NCBI GenBank assembly: GCA_002197995.1
Contig: NGZR01000005.1
Coordinates: forward strand, 4,030,001-4,094,000
DNA length: 64,000 bases
DNA from: Gaeumannomyces sp. JS-464
Taxonomy: Eukaryota > Ascomycota > Sordariomycetes > Magnaporthales > Magnaporthaceae
Direction: 5' to 3'
Position 1 is the stretch's first letter; each line of letters starts with the position of its first letter. Below the pieces are notes generated by a model. It searched no databases and was not told the DNA's origin. It worked only from the letters and a program-made list of their open reading frames with translations. The translations under genes were made by a program, and so were the position numbers. This document shows, piece by piece, positions 47,875 to 59,154 of the stretch.

Positions 47875-49746
47875 ATGCCCTGGCTCCGCCTTTGCGGGCG
47901 GCCGGGTGGCTCTAGGCTTCGCCTGGCAGTCCTGGCTCAAGCTCAGTCAGGGGCACGGCTGCAGCCTCTTTTCATCCGTTTCTTGCAGACGCGCCTCAAG
48001 TCCACCGCCAAGGGCGTGGGGAGCGATGGGCTGGCAGATGGAGTGCTACATGGCGCTCGGGTTCGGCAGGATCCGGGAGCAGAGGCGGCAAGACACCGAG
48101 GCCTGCGCATCCCTTTTGACGCTGGCTATCGAGACATCCTGCGACGACACATGCGTCGCCATCATTGAAAAGCGCGGCAACGCAGCCCGCCTGCTCTTCA
48201 ACGAGCGCGTCACGGCCGACTGCCGCAAGTTCGGCGGCATTCAGCCCGCCGTGGCCGTCGAGTCGCACACGGCCCGCCTCCCCAGCCTGGTCGACAAGGC
48301 CCTGAGCTTCCTGGGACCCCTGCCAGACTCCCCCACGGAGCAGCCAAGAAGGACCTTCCAGGTCAAGGACAGGTCCGCCCCGGCGGTGGAGCCCGAGAGA
48401 CCCTCGCCACCCCGCCCCTGGCTCAGCCGCCGGGTCCCCGACTTCGTCAGCGCCACGCGCGGGCCCGGCATCCCCACCGCCCTAGCCGTGGGGCTCAACC
48501 TGGCCAAGGGCCTCGCGGCCGCCTGGCAGGTGCCGCTGGTCGGCATCCACCACATGCAGGCGCACGCCCTGACCCCGCGCATGGTCTCGGCCCTGGCCAA
48601 CGGCTCCTCCTCCTCCGCGGCGGCCGCCGCCATCTCGCCCAACTTCCCCTTCCTGACCCTGCTGGTGTCGGGCGGCCACACGCTGCTCGTGCGCAGCAGC
48701 TCCCTCACCAGCCACCGCATCCTCGCACAGGCGCACAACATCGCCATCGGCGACTGCCTCGACAAGGCCGCGCGCGCCATCCTGCCGCCGGCGTGGCTGC
48801 CCGCCGAGTGGGTGGAGGAGCGGTTCAAGGAGGAGCACCGGGAGCAGCTCCAAGCACCGTCGTCGGGGCCAGGGTCGGGGCCGCTGAGCCGGCAGCCCGG
48901 TACCGAGGGGAGGAGCTTCGGCGAGCTGTTGGAGAGGTTTGCTTTCCCCAACGGGCCGGCTGACTACGCGGACAGCTATCAGCCGCCGGTCAACCGCGGC
49001 GAGGAGCTCCGCACCGTCTGCTACAGGCGCCCCGCGCCCGAGGGCGTCGACCTGGGAACATACACGTGGGCACTGTCACCACCCGCAGGCGACGCCAAGA
49101 AGATGGAGTTTAACTTTTCTGGCTTCTGGGCTTCGTGATAGCCATAATACAGAAGCGCAAGCAGGAGGAGAAGGATATGCTAGCGAAGGCCTCCCTGTCT
49201 GAGGCACCAGTTCACTCGTCCGCCGAACCCCGTTCTTCCGAATCCGAGGGCTCTCCTACAGAGGTCTCCTCGCGGGGAACACCTGCTGCTTCCACGGACC
49301 CGTCACTCATGGCCTTCTGCGACAGCGAGCGCCGCACCATGGCCGGGGAGGTGATGCGGCTCCTGTTTGAGAACCTGGGCTCGCGCGCCATCATGGCGCT
49401 GCAGGAGGAGCGGCGCGCCCAGGCCGAGACAGCGACGACGACGACGACGACGCGCACCCTCGTCGTGTCGGGCGGGGTCGCGAGCAACGGGTTCCTGCGC
49501 CACGTGCTGCGTAGCATGCTGGACGCCCGCGGCTTCGGCCACGTCGAGGTCGTCGCGCCGCCGCCCCGGTACTGCACCGACAACGCCGCCATGATCGCCT
49601 GGGCGGGCATCGAGATGTACGAGCAGGGCTGGACGACCGACAGTGCCGTACTGGCTCTCAAGGAGTGGGCCGTTGACCCTGACGGCCCAGATGGCGGCAT
49701 CATGGGCCCTCCCGGTTGGATCAGGTCGGGGAAGAAGGTGGCTTGA
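47875..49746 (+). CDS. QRI7: mitochondrial tRNA N6-adenosine threonylcarbamoyltransferase (Qri7/OSGEPL1)
   Basis: Transfers the threonylcarbamoyl group to A37 of ANN-decoding tRNAs in mitochondria. Core motifs: LLTLAIETSCDDTCVAIIEK, PAVAVESHTARLP, ATRGPGIPTALAVGLNLAKG, GIHHMQAHALTPR (metal-binding His-x3-His), LTLLVSGGHTLLV, IAIGDCLDKAAR, then after a one-base loss near 49122, VSGGVASNGFLRHVLRS and YCTDNAAMIAWAGIEMY. The ATG at 47875 opens an Arg-rich presequence (MPWLRLCGRPGGSRLRLAVL, later RFLQTRLKST) in a different frame from the core, so a further indel lies between about 48010 and 48110. The alternative in-frame start at 47906 is GTG. Compared with the yeast enzyme it carries extra Pro/Ser-rich loops (about 48330-48420 and 49180-49320). 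Confidence 0.92.
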
Positions 49747-50377
49747 TAGCGGCTGGCTCGAGTAGCTTGCAAGGCTTTGTGGCGTGTGTAAGAATCCAAC
49801 GGGGACATTAGAAGATGTGCCGGACAAGTAATGTCCGCCATCTACTGTAGGAGTATTACTGTATGCGATGTATGCAATGCTATCTAGATAAATACCCGGA
49901 TAAAAGCACATCGTCGCTTTTTGTCGAATGGCCCTTGTGCATATCAACTATTCAAAGAATCGCTCACTCATGGGGTGTAGCACTGGAAACCAAACGGGGG
50001 AAAGGAAGCAACCTTCTGGGCCCGAATCATCGATTGGTATTGTACAGACTGCTAAAGCTTTGCCTGGCTCTGTTCCTTCCCTTAGAGCTAGGCCAACGCG
50101 TTATAGAGGGCGTTGTATGAAGGCACTCCTGACAAAGGAGGAAGCGATAGTAGGGAGAAGAAAAGTCAACAGACGCCTTTTGTCTATCTGTAACTCTCAT
50201 ATCCCCGGCATCCCCGAGTTTGCACCCAGTCATCAATGCAGGACTTTCCCGGTCCTTTCGTATCACCGCTGAGCTTCCATCATCGCAGAGCTCATAGCAG
50301 ATACGTGCGTCATCGACAGCCAGATAGTCGGACTGACCGACCTGGTCTAGCGATAAGAACAAGACCCATGCCTGATT
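49747..50377. other. convergent 3' intergenic region
   Basis: Between the Qri7-type gene and the proteasome gene on the other strand. AT-rich 3' sequence at 49840-49930. No gene recognised. Confidence 0.35.
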
Positions 50378-51335
50378 TTACTCGAGCTCGCTCGTGACAT
50401 TGGTGAATTCGCCCTTGCCCAGCTTGGTCTTCCAGAAGATGGGGTTGGTGTCGTTGAAACCGTGCTTCACCCAGCCCTCCTCCTTGACGTGGTACAGGTT
50501 GATGAAACCACCCGAGTACGCATCACGGTGGGTGGCGGCAAGGATACTGCGGCGACCAAGCTCGAGAGCGTCCTCGTCTGAGAGCTCGTAGTTGTACTCG
50601 GCGTCGAGAACACCGTAGGCAAAGGTCTGACCGGAGCCGACGCAGAACAGGTTCCCGGCAAGCCTGGTGCCGTCGCTGTCGATGTAGTAGAGGGCGGGCC
50701 CCTCCTCCTTGGTGACGCCGGCGCACATGGTGCCCATGCTCAGACCCATGCCCTTGTACTGGTAGACTAGGTTGGCGAGGATCTTGGAAGCGGCGGCGAC
50801 GGAGATACGGCGCTTGTGGCGCAGCTCGTGCAGGCGGCACTGCATGCCCAGCCAGGCGAGCCAGTACTGGCAGTCGGCGGCGCCACCGGCCATGGTGCCC
50901 AGCAGGCACGAGTTGATCTCGATGACCTTCTTCACCGTCTGCGAGGCGATCCAGTTGCCGGCCGTCGCACGCGAGTCCGTCGCCACGATGATGCCGCCCC
51001 GGAAGCGAAAGGCGAGCGTGGTGGTGCCGTGCGCGATCTTGATGGGGCAGTGCGGGTTTGCATGGTCGTCGGTTGCGGCGCGGAGCCAGGCGGAGGGCTA
51101 GACACGGAGGGGAACGAGGCGTCAGCTGCTGTGTGCTCTCTGCAGGTGGTCGAGCAACGGCCCTCCTCCTTCGAGAGGTGGCGAGGAGGGGTTGACATAC
51201 ATGTGCTACGGGTGGGACGGCGAACTTGAGCGACAGGCTGGGCACCGAGTCGCAGAGGCCCTGCTGGTCGTCCTCGGCGAAGCTCTCATTCTGCTGGTAG
51301 GCCGGGCGGCTGTATTTGGCTACTAGGGTATCCAT
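50378..51335 (-). CDS. PRE2: 20S proteasome subunit beta-5 (chymotrypsin-like activity)
   Basis: Catalytic subunit of the 20S proteasome. Exons 51201-51335 and 50378-51097; 284 residues with no frameshift. The 69-residue propeptide is removed at the Gly-Thr bond in [12 protein letters not shown], leaving Thr70 as the nucleophile. In mature numbering Asp17 (GIIVATD) and Lys33 (QTVKK) are in place. Other motifs: [65 protein letters not shown] and [17 protein letters not shown]. The intron has a GTATGT donor and a CTAG end. Complete and typical in length. Confidence 0.97.
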
Positions 51336-52636
51336 CGCGGCGACTATTTATCTGCAGCCCGCTCGGCTCCGTCGGTCGTGGTCGGGACTTAGACTGGGCT
51401 AAGTTTCTGGTCGCAGCTCCGGAACCAAGAAGGGCGATCAGAGGAACAGCAGCAGTAAAGGTAATGGCACCAGTCGAGTGAAAAGCCTGGAAGGGAGTCT
51501 GTCGGCGGGTTGGGCTGTTCTGGGGCGGATGTGATGGTCCAGAGGGCGGGTGTGGTCAAGCTCTCAGGGCACCGCTACTGTCGGGCATGCTCCATTGCGG
51601 AAGCTCAGGCTCAGGCAGCTCCCCAGCACGCGTCCCGCCAACTGCTCTCCGCCTGCGGCCCGCTGGTGGTGAGCAGCCATTGTCAATTTGATGCCTTGGT
51701 GCCTGAAATCTGGGATCCACTTTTACACACACAGGCGGTTTATGTCATGGCCCAGGGGCAGCTCGATTACGATGTGCGGTCCGTTTATAATTGCTCCCTG
51801 CAAGGTGAGTTATTCTTAACTCATTGACAGACAGTGTCATGCCAAGGCTGACCCACTCGGCCAGCCCAGGGCGATTCCGTGTCCCTGCAGCGCCAGCCAG
51901 TTTTTGATGGGCCATGGCTGTCTTTGCCGTGCGAGAGTTCGTGGAAACCCTGGCACGATCTTGGTTTGCGAGGATTAAACGAGTGTGAAAAGGCGGGCAG
52001 AGGATAACTGTGGGAAGAGAGGTGCGTGGGTGGTTGGTGGAGCGAGTTCCGAAAAAGACGGCAGATTCGAAACTGTCTTCAAAAACGACAAAGCTAGACA
52101 CACGCTAAGCCTTATATGGAGACCTCCTTATCCAGCGGGGCCAGACGGGTTGTTCAGGATAATAGAACAGGAGAAAAAAAGGGACCAGTAATACATTTAG
52201 CCACCTTGAAGGCCCATGGGTCGTCCTCGCGAAACACCAGTCGCATGAAGCCAACATTTCACATCGCCAACCATTGCGAAGCGCCATTCCCACAGGCCCT
52301 TCACAGAGCGCCTGCCTGCACGCGGTCCGGGTTGTAGCGTGTAGGCCATTGCGATCCTTTCTTGTTCCTTGGATTCTCGTCGCTCCTTTCAGCTCCTTTT
52401 TTGAAGCCTGGTAGTCAGCGTCCCGGTCCACGCCCGCCAACGCCAGCCCGTCGATTTCGTCCCCTACATTGCCGCTTTCTCGTCGCCGCCCGGTCTTGTC
52501 TGAACAAGGGACATTGTGCCCGTCGTCCGCCTTCCGCGCCGCCGCTCCCTTGCAACGCCGGGCCATCTATGCGTCCCGTTGCGACGCTGCCTATCCCCGA
52601 GGCTAGCCGCCGCCCTCCCCCAGACAGCACGTCAAC
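51336..52636. other. divergent promoter region of PRE2 and ANP1
   Basis: About 1.3 kb. CT-rich leader sequence from about 52360 to 52630 precedes the mannosyltransferase start. No gene recognised. Confidence 0.4.
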
Positions 52637-53854
52637 ATGGCGCGACCGCTTGGCCCCGTCCGCATGAAGAAGACGAACCCGGTCACGCTAGTGATCGGCT
52701 TCGTGCTCTGTATATTCATCCTTTATTTCCTGGCCAGCCCCTCTGGCTCCGCCGTCACATCCAAACTACCGATCAGGAAGAGCGAGCCGGCATCACATGC
52801 GCTTTCGCCCCCGACATCTCCTTTCCGCAAAAATGCCGCCTTGGGCCATAAGTCGCCGCCGCCGGTGACCCGTTACCAGCTCAACAATGTCAAGGCCACC
52901 TCTAAACCCATCGAGAACCGTGAGAACGTTCTTGTGCTCACCCCAATGGCCCGCTTCTACCAAGGCTACTGGGACAATCTGATGCAGCTCAGCTATCCCC
53001 ACGACCTCATCAGCCTCGCCTTCATCCTCCCCAAGAACAAGGAAGGGAACGCGGCCACCGCGGCGCTGCAGGCACAGGTGGCCAAGACGCAACAGGGCCC
53101 CGAGAACCAGCGCTTCAAAAGCGTCACTATCCTTCGCCAAGACTTCGATGCGCCTCTTCAGTCGCAGGACGAGGCGGAGCGCCACAAGTTGGAGCACCAA
53201 AAGGCGCGGAGGGCCGCCATGTCCAAGGCGCGCAACTCGATGCTCTTTACTACCCTGGGTCCCGACATCTCGTGGGTGCTGTGGCTGGACGCCGACATCA
53301 TCGAGTCCCCTCCGTCGCTGATCCAGGACCTGGCCAAGCATGACCAGGCCGTCATCACCCCCAACTGCTTCCAGCGCTACAAGGACGAACAGGGCAAGAT
53401 GGCCGAGCGCCCCTACGACTTCAACAACTGGCAGGATAGCGATAGGGCCCGCGAGCTCGCCGCCAAGATGGGCCCGGACGACATTCTGGTCGAGGGCTAC
53501 CAGGAGCTGGCCACCTACCGTGCCCTGATGGCATACATGACCACCGAGGACGGGCCGCACTACGAGATCCCTCTGGATGGTGTCGGTGGCACCGCCCTAC
53601 TCGTCAAGGCCGAGGTCCACCGCGATGGTGCCATGTTTCCGCCTTTCTCCTTTTACCACCTCATCGAGACCGAGGGTTTTGCCAAGATGGCGAAGAGGTT
53701 GGGCTGGCAATCTGTCGGCCTTCCCAACTACAAGGTGAGTTTGCCATCACACTCATGGGCCTCACGGACGTTTAGCAATCTTTTGACCCCAGGCCATTTA
53801 CTGATCGTTGGATCGAGTCTTTCCCCCTCGCAGGTTTATCATTATAACGAATAA
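52637..53854 (+). CDS. ANP1: GT62 mannosyltransferase, Anp1 type
   Basis: Golgi mannan polymerase II component extending alpha-1,6-linked mannose. Short basic N-terminus, membrane anchor at about 15-33 (PVTLVIGFVLCIFILYFLA), then VLVLTPMARFYQGYWDNLMQ, YPHDLISLAFILPKN, FKSVTILRQDFD, KARRAAMSKARNSMLF, WVLWLDADIIESPPSLIQDL (D-x-D nucleotide-sugar site), RPYDFNNWQDSDRARELAAK, LDGVGGTALLVKAEVHRDGA and FYHLIETEGFAKMAKRLGW. An intron at 53735-53833 (GTGAGT...CGCAG) is exactly 99 nt without a stop, so both spliced and retained forms stay open; the spliced product ends LPNYKVYHYNE, about 372 residues. Placed with Anp1/Van1 rather than Mnn9 because of WLDADIIESPPSL and FNNWQDSD. Confidence 0.94.
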   Translation: MARPLGPVRMKKTNPVTLVIGFVLCIFILYFLASPSGSAVTSKLPIRKSEPASHALSPPTSPFRKNAALGHKSPPPVTRYQLNNVKATSKPIENRENVLVLTPMARFYQGYWDNLMQLSYPHDLISLAFILPKNKEGNAATAALQAQVAKTQQGPENQRFKSVTILRQDFDAPLQSQDEAERHKLEHQKARRAAMSKARNSMLFTTLGPDISWVLWLDADIIESPPSLIQDLAKHDQAVITPNCFQRYKDEQGKMAERPYDFNNWQDSDRARELAAKMGPDDILVEGYQELATYRALMAYMTTEDGPHYEIPLDGVGGTALLVKAEVHRDGAMFPPFSFYHLIETEGFAKMAKRLGWQSVGLPNYKVSLPSHSWASRTFSNLLTPGHLLIVGSSLSPSQVYHYNE

Positions 53855-54683
53855 TAATCAAGCTGGCACCGACGCGGCCACGACGGATCTATGCAGCCGT
53901 CAAAACAATCTCAGAAAAGAGGCAAAGAAGATATGGCAGCTATGCCATTTTTTGGGACCAATATCAGGGATATTATGTGTGCCCATATCTGGCCATGATG
54001 ATGGGTCAAACCCAGCGGGAAGGGGGGTGTCCTGTGTTCGTGCTTCCCTGATTGACCGGGGACCGGCAAGATTCGGCGCTTGAGGCGAGTATGAGACGAA
54101 TATCTGTGTATCCACAGCCGGTGGTGCCCAGCAAACGATTGTCTCGTTGATATACGAGGCCAAGAGGCACCGGTGAGATGGCTCAGTTTTGCATGACCAT
54201 ATCCCAGTACTCGTTTACCGGTCACCTACCTAGATGGGCAGGTGTTTGTTATGAAACACTACATACAAGGCCGAGGGTTGAGGATGAGGCAGGCATTCGG
54301 TTGTGTCTGAATAGAAAAGGCCACAGCCCAAGGCGAATGGCGTCCAACTTTTTTTATATTTTCGGTTCTGTCCTTCCTACTTGCTTCCATTTCAAACTTA
54401 TATCTTTGGGCCGCGTCGTCGCCCGGAGACTTCATTGATAGACAGACGTCTTGGCTCCCCTTTTTCTGGCGAAACTACTTTGGCTTGTGCCGATTTTCGC
54501 GTGACCGTCTTCAGCGCAATCACATTATACGGTCCGCTGTTAGAACAATGCATGGGTATCCCCTATTCTATTAGACTACCTATGAAGTGAGCAATGGGGC
54601 CAAGCACCACGATACTCGCTCGCCCCAGCCTGCCAGATGTTGGTTTCCCACAGAGTGAGCCAATACATAGGTAATCAGTATAC
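53855..54683. other. convergent 3' intergenic region
   Basis: Between the stop codons of the GT62 gene and the histone-fold gene. No gene recognised. Confidence 0.35.
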
Positions 54684-56020
54684 CTACTCGCTGTCGTTGG
54701 CATCGTCGAGCGCTTCGTCCTCCTCTGGAGCCTCAGACCCATCTTCGCCGTCCTCCCTCTCCTCCTCGTCTTCTTCCTCTTCCTCTTCCTCCTCGTCCTC
54801 TCCTTGTTCCTCCTCTTCGTCCTCCCCGTCCACATCATCAGACTCCTGCACTTCATCCTCGTCCTCCTCATCGCCATCCTCGTCGCCGTCGACGTCCATC
54901 TTGGACGAGGATCCACCAGCGGCAGCGGCTGCTACTGTTGCTGCTGCTGCGCCTGCACCAGTCGCGGTTGCAGTCTTTTGCTTTTTCGAGCGTGGCGCTG
55001 ACGGCTCGTCGTCGTTTGCCGCCGATTTGGTGCTGGCTAGAGTGGTATCACCCTCCTCGCCGCCCGCACCGAGCATGGACGCGTCCGCCCCTGTCCCCTT
55101 CTTGGCGGCAGCGACCTTCTTGCGGTATGAAGAGCGCTTCGAGGTCTGAGTCTGGTTGAACTCTGTATAAAAACGGCCCCGGGTTAGAGTTGCGTGGACA
55201 TAAGTGTGCTTGCGTCGTGATGCATGCCGAGGCGGAACAAGCCATGGGTTCCGGATACGCACTTTCAAACTCGGCCTCGAGCTGTTCCTTCATGAAGCCA
55301 AACTCTATATCGTCGAGAGCTTTCAGGACGTCCTGGGGCATGATAGTCTTTTTGTTTTGTGATAGGGTGATCTCGTTGGAACTAAGAACAAGAGACCAGA
55401 GTCAGAAAAGCTACCGTATCAGTGGGGAGGGGAGGTGGACGAACGCATTGGCCAGATGGTTGATAAAAACGGTGGCGCTCTTGGTCATGGCCAGGATGGC
55501 ATTTGCTTGGATCTGGGTGTTTGAGGGTAGCACACCCTTGGCTAGACGGGTGATAATGGACTTGGGAAGGGACAGATCCTGTGGCGTCCGCACAGTCAGT
55601 GGCCCGCGTCCTACCACATATGAAAAGGGGTCGTCTTCATGTTCTCACCTCGATGGGCATCGTATCCTTAACAGACTGTTGGGGATGGCCGCCGCCGCCT
55701 TCCTTCGGCTTCTCCTTCTCCTTTTCCTTGTCCTTCTCCTTTTCCTTGTCCTTCTCGTTGCCCACATCCTTTTCCTTTTCCTTCGCGCTGCCTCCGCCTC
55801 CTTGTGCGGCAGCGGGCGGACCTGGGCCAGGGGCTATATTTGCCGGGGGTGCCGACTTTTCTGCCGTAGCTTTGCCCGTCTTGGCTGCTGTAGGCGATGT
55901 TGGGGAGGCCACGGCAGCAGGAGCCGCGGCGGGGGCGTCTCCCTCGTTATCGGCGAGCACAAACCTGGCTGCCGAGGCATCGCTCTTGCGCGCGGCGCCG
56001 AGGTCGCTCTTGCGGGGCAT
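54684..56020 (-). CDS. DPB4: histone-fold subunit of DNA polymerase epsilon / CHRAC-like (Dpb4 type)
   Basis: Non-catalytic subunit of the replicative polymerase epsilon, in some species shared with a chromatin remodeller. Exons 55649-56020, 55445-55578, 55263-55381 and 54684-55162 join to 367 residues with no frameshift. The histone fold spans about residues 125-205: DLSLPKSIITRLAKGVLP, NTQIQANAILAMTKSATVFI, NHLANA, KTIMPQDVLKALDDIEFGFM. The N-terminal 124 residues are Ala/Pro/Gly-rich with a Lys-Glu-Asp repeat (KEKEKDKEKEKEK). The C-terminal tail is strongly acidic (runs of Glu/Asp, about residues 300-360), as in many histone-binding proteins. Yeast Dpb4 is much shorter (about 196). Intron 2 has a GTTCGT donor; the acidic-tail codons are GAG/GAA-rich and give long CTC runs on the plus strand. 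Confidence 0.92.
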
Positions 56021-56908
56021 GGCGGGCGGCGAGGTAGATGCCTATATGCCGGCAGCGTCCGGTGTCTGCGCGCAGTTGGGAAAAGGTCCAGACGTGGCAA
56101 TTGGGCGGTCGAGTTCACAGCATTTGAGGCCGAGGTTGTCTGACTGTCGGCACCTCTGGCAGCGCCGTCCTTCGTTCGATGGCGGCGGGCGGGTGTGCGC
56201 ACCGAACGAGAGCTGCCAGCCGGCTGGAAGTGGGGACAAGAAATTCAGCGCCGCTCCGCCCTCACGCGTCACGGCCAGCCGTTGATGCTTGTTTGACGCG
56301 TAAAGTGCCAACCAAAAGCCGAGCAGACAGAGTAGAGTGAATTGGACCCGGCCGGTGTTGGGACACCGTAAATACGCGTGCAAATACCTGGGTGATTCGG
56401 ATTTGATTTCGCAAAACTGGAGATATGCATCGGATTCAATGTTGTTACAGCAAATCCAATGACTTACGCCTCGCTCACTTCATGGATCGATCTCAATCTC
56501 CGAGTGAGTTGCCATCCTTGAGCGGACACTGCTGTGGAGGCACGGGAGGCTACAGGGATTTTGTCGACTGGACGGCAGCACGGCAGCAGCTAAGCAGGGG
56601 TCTGGCATCTGCTGGAAGTCACATTGCACAGTTTGCAGCGCATCATCCCCATCCATCCCAAAGAGCGCGGAACCTTGGGCAGTAGCAACAGCAGCGGCTG
56701 ATGGTATTGTCATGGTCCCACCACCTCCCCCAACTCTAACGCCCAGACATTGAATTTCACCAACCCTGAACGCAGCCGAGAACCCGCGACCTGAGGCCAT
56801 CCCCAAACCCAGAATTCGTCTCAGACCTGGACTCCCTGGGACATAGGCACTTACCACTTACCAACACGCGCACACCACTCTCCTCCCCCATCGACATACC
56901 CGTTTCCA
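56021..56908. other. divergent promoter region
   Basis: About 0.9 kb between the histone-fold gene and the zinc-finger gene. The CCCCACCACC-type stretch near 56715-56735 lies in the probable promoter or leader of the latter. No gene recognised. Confidence 0.35.
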
Positions 56909-58131
56909 ATGGCCAGGACAACAGACTCGCCAATGGACTCGCCGCTCTCGTCGATGGACGACTCGGACGCGTTCCACCACGACGCACACGATGCCGAGGA
57001 CCTGCCGCCGGCCAAACGCCAGCGCCTGGGCGACGTTTCGACCGCATCATCCGCTGTTGCCGCCGCCGACCACGACCCGCTTGAGGGCCTGTCCCCCGTC
57101 TCCTCAGACACCTCGGGCGACATCCCCAGCTCCCCGACCAACCCTTCGCGCCCCGAGGATGACGATTTGCAGGAGCAGGTCACCACATGCGCCTGGGAGG
57201 GCTGCCGCGCAGGCGACCTCGCCAACATGGATCGCCTGGTCGAGCACATCCACAATGACCACATCGAGGGCAAGCAAAAGAAGTACACCTGCGAGTGGGT
57301 GGGATGCGCGAGGAAGAGCATGCAGCATGCAAGCGGCTATGCGCTCAAAGCGCACATGCGCAGCCACACTAGGGAGAAGCCCTTCTACTGCTACCTGCCA
57401 GGTACGCCTACCCGTCTTCTCTTGGCCTTTGACGCCGTCTCTGCGGCTTCTAACCCTTGCGCCCGATAACAGAATGCGACCGCTCCTTCACGCGTTCCGA
57501 TGCTCTCGCAAAACATATGCGAACAGTGCACGAGACCGAGGCCCTAAGGCCATCAGACCCAGTTCCCAAGTCGATGCAGAACCAGGTGTCCGCAACCAAA
57601 TCGGGAAAGCCGCTCATGATCGTCATCAAGACGCCGAGGTCGCATGCCGCCGGCCACAAGGACTCAACCATGGACGACGCCGGCTCCACCGGGGGCGCCG
57701 ATGATTCTAACGGCCTGTTCACACCCATGACGGAGGACCAGGGCTTTACGTCTGAGGAGTTGCGCATGCCACTCAAGCGCCTGCATGGACTCTGCCGCGT
57801 GCAGCTCAAGTGGTCCGAGGAGGACGGCGAGGACCTGCAGCGCCAGATTGAGCGCGCCGAGGTCAGCTACAAACGCGCTTGGCTCGAGAAGGAGATCCTA
57901 CTGCATCAGGTTATCCAGAACGAGATGGGCTGGCACGAGCGCCGCCAGGCCGTTCTCAGCGGTGCTGCCGATGTCCACCTCGCCCCAGGAGTCATGCTCA
58001 CCAACGGCGCCGCATTAGCGACGGCTACCGGTGCTGATACTGCCGCCACCCCAAGCGCCGCACCGTCGGCCAACGGGGAGGATGACGAGGCAGCTGGCAC
58101 TGTAGTAACCGAGGATGGACCCCAGGATTAG
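56909..58131 (+). CDS. C2H2 zinc-finger protein, INO80 subunit Iec1-like
   Basis: A nuclear DNA- or chromatin-binding protein. Exons 56909-57401 and 57473-58131 give 383 residues, no frameshift. N-terminus acidic and Ser/Asp-rich with a PPAKRQRLGD basic patch. Three C2H2 fingers: one at about 94-118 (CAWEGC...HIHNDH), one at about 127-152 (CEWVGC...HMRSH) and a split one with its first Cys in exon 1 and the remainder in exon 2 (CYLPECDRSFTRSDALAKHM). The C-terminal part has a charged helix (WSEEDGEDLQRQIERAEVSY) and an Ala/Thr-rich tail. The order of fingers and the ALAKHMRTVHE motif resemble fission yeast Iec1. That match is from memory, so I leave the symbol empty. Confidence 0.8.
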
Positions 58132-59154
58132 TCGTCCGGGACACGTCGCTCGCCCATCGATGTCGATGCCCTCTCCCTCCGAGGGGCCAAAGCCACTTCT
58201 ACCGTACGCGCCAGCAAGCCCGAGCCCCGGGCACAGTCGTCCCGGGGTCATCGGTCAGCCCCTGGGGAGAGGACCCAGGCATTCAGCGGGTTTACAAAGG
58301 CTGATTGGAACGAATACCTGCGGTCTATGGGACGGTTCAGGGTGACGCCACCAAGGGGTCGGAAGCCTATCTCTCGTCTGTCGGCGGGGAACCAGCAGCG
58401 CTCTCAGCATTAAACCACTCACAGCTGGGAGGTTAACGGTGTATCTGGGCGCCTTTACACATCGAAACCTTGCCACGCCTCGACCTTTTGATTTAACTGA
58501 GTTACATAGTACCTGAGTCTCCAGGTTGCGGCCAGAACCCGGGAGGGATTATAACCTCCAGCGGAGAACCCTGGCATACATGAGGCCGATGAAAGCGGCA
58601 GTCTTTGGTGTAAAGCTGGCTCCGGCGATGTACCCAAGAGAGCGGCGGGCGAAAACTAGGGGTAGGTGTTTCCGATTGCGCTTACAACAGTCTGGGAATA
58701 TTACATGTACGAGTGTGTGTTTGGGTTCATTAGCGTCGGGTTTACGGGAAATTATGCTGGGGGAGTGCCACTTCCGCAATTTTTGAAGGGCTCGGGTGGG
58801 AGCTTTAATGCATGATGCACGAGGCGGTTGTTTGGAACAGCGAAGGCGTTATTTTGCTTTTTAGGTACTCTTGCTATCTCCCAGGGCTTTTTGTTCGGGT
58901 TCGTTTGACCACCAGTCTCAGGTACGGAAAACGGCGTCTTATTACATAGAGCAGTGGCAGGAGTTGATAAATGTACCAATGCTTTATCTCAGGTCTGCCC
59001 CTTCTCAGGTCTGCGTAGCGTATGTCTCGAGCTAGCAGGCAGGACAACCCAATGGTCCAAATACAACGATATCACTAGGTGACCCGTCGGTGTTTATAGG
59101 TGCTCGTTCGGCTGCCGCTTCAACGCAGGCGGATGGTGATAGACGACCGCCAGT
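58132..59154. other. convergent 3' intergenic region
   Basis: About 1 kb between the zinc-finger gene and the four-span membrane protein gene. No gene recognised. Confidence 0.35.

Noticed and set aside
54690..54900. CTC/TCC repeat as a satellite
   Set aside because: It is the reverse complement of the acidic tail of the Dpb4-type protein.
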